DNA from: CAYWXK01 sp964462515
GTDB taxonomy: Bacteria > Planctomycetota > Phycisphaerae > Sedimentisphaerales > Anaerobacaceae
Reading direction: 5' to 3'
Assembly (NCBI GenBank): GCA_964462515.1
Contig: CAYWXK010000054.1
Location: forward strand, 1-23,246
DNA length: 23,246 nt
The position numbers were made by a program, and so were the translations under genes. The notes beneath the pieces are model-generated. The model saw nothing but the letters and a program-made list of their open reading frames with translations. It ran no database searches and had not been told where the DNA came from. This document shows, in pieces, positions 22,943-23,246 of the stretch; within the stretch, counting starts at the first letter, position 1, and every line of letters begins with the position of its first letter.

Positions 22943-22982
22943 GTCATTTCGACTGAGGCCGCGAGGCCGAGCGGAGAAATCC
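22943..22982. repeat. GTCATTTCGACTGAGGCC ... GGAGAAATCC repeat
   Basis: ATTTC and GAAAT ends flank GGCC-GCGA-GGCC. This is the form of the CATTTCGACTGA...GGAGAAATC element dispersed in many bacterial genomes. No gene overlaps it. Confidence 0.55.
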
Positions 22983-23013
22983 ATTCAATCCCTTGTAAAT
23001 CAACTGCCCTCTT

Positions 23014-23122
23014 TTACCCCGTGAGGCTTGTCCTGTGAGATGCCTTTTGGCCTATCTCTTTGGGATGTTATTTATCCCGTGAGGTGTGATAACTACCTCA
23101 TCAGGACTATCTCACCGGGGAT
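23014..23122. repeat. Cluster of TTRYCCYGTGAG units, direct and inverted
   Basis: Three direct copies of TTRYCCYGTGAG lie at 23014-23025, 23028-23039 and 23072-23083. An inverted copy, CTCACCGGGGAT, lies at 23111-23122, so CCCGTGAG and CTCACCGGG can pair across the block. A further near copy (TTGTCCCGCGAG, 23185-23196) lies inside the possible gene fragment to the right. Irregular spacing (2, 32 and 27 bases) argues against a CRISPR array. Confidence 0.5.
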
Positions 23123-23148
23123 CACATCTTCCGCACGCCGATTTACCT

Positions 23149-23246
23149 CTACCTCACATCCGGCAATCCATTTTCTTCAAGAACTTGTCCCGCGAGATTC
23201 TCCGACATGTTATGGTCCCCGCACTTTTCCATAAACGCCTTGTACA
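23149..23246 (-). CDS. Possible C-terminal fragment of an unidentified protein
   Basis: On the minus strand the frame is open from the window edge to a TAG at 23151-23149, giving 31 residues (YKAFMEKCGDHNMSENLAGQ, then VLEENGLPDVR). Composition is protein-like and mildly amphipathic, but I cannot name a family. A repeat core (23185-23196) lies within it. Only sequence beyond the window can decide whether it is coding. Confidence 0.4.
   Translation of the reverse strand, partial: YKAFMEKCGDHNMSENLAGQVLEENGLPDVR

Noticed and set aside
23014..23122. A CRISPR-like array
   Set aside because: The repeat cores are only 12 bases, one is inverted and spacings are 2, 32 and 27 bases. No cas genes are nearby.

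Overview
The window looks like a piece of a planctomycete chromosome, probably of the Phycisphaerae type; this is inferred from gene content only. The clues are a prepilin-type protein ending in a DUF1559-like 'NRHDG...MDWS' block, a giant BlaR1-like M56 peptidase paired with a BlaI repressor, an anaerobic-sulfatase-maturase-like radical SAM protein, an FG-GAP protein, a HEAT-repeat secreted protein, and many short palindromic or low-complexity repeats between and inside genes. There are no tRNA, rRNA, CRISPR or transposase genes that I can see.

Layout. 1-2212 (+): the C-terminal end of a GspE/PilB-type secretion ATPase, a CvpA-like membrane protein and an FG-GAP/VCBS repeat protein. 2259-6779 (-): a compact operon, transcribed in the order AGE-family sugar epimerase, DHS-fold protein, PfkB kinase fused to a HAD phosphatase, and FmdB-type zinc ribbon. 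It looks like an uncharacterised sugar-phosphate route. 6780-7001 is a repeat-rich gap with a terminator hairpin. 7002-8003 (-): a MntA/HepT-type nucleotidyltransferase/HEPN toxin-antitoxin pair followed by a DUF2442 protein. 8040-9842 (-): a secreted HEAT-repeat protein. 9843-10182: a promoter region and a large nested hairpin. 10174-11303 (+): a decayed prepilin C-terminal copy followed by an intact prepilin-like paralogue.

11307-18344 (-) is the centrepiece: a BlaI repressor with an operator embedded in its own promoter spacer, followed by a roughly 2,176-residue M56/BlaR1 protein. Its membrane protease module is followed by a chain of extracytoplasmic domains (LolA-like, NTF2-like, HEAT, SecD P1 head-like, carboxypeptidase-regulatory-like, STN-like), several separated by copies of one recurring linker, [KP/KT]DVQVE. 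18382-21914 (-): a likely operon of a Dabb lipoprotein, rsmD, a CCA/poly(A) polymerase-family gene and the radical SAM maturase. 22088-22615 (+): a glycine-rich decapeptide-repeat membrane protein with a good promoter. 22616-23148: a gene-free stretch packed with different inverted-repeat elements and one strong terminator. At the right edge is a possible C-terminal fragment of a minus-strand gene.

A theme across the window is that short repeats of intergenic type also occur in frame inside genes: in the prepilin leader, next to motif IV of RsmD, at the 3' ends of blaI and the DUF2442 gene, and as a purine tract in the M56 protein.
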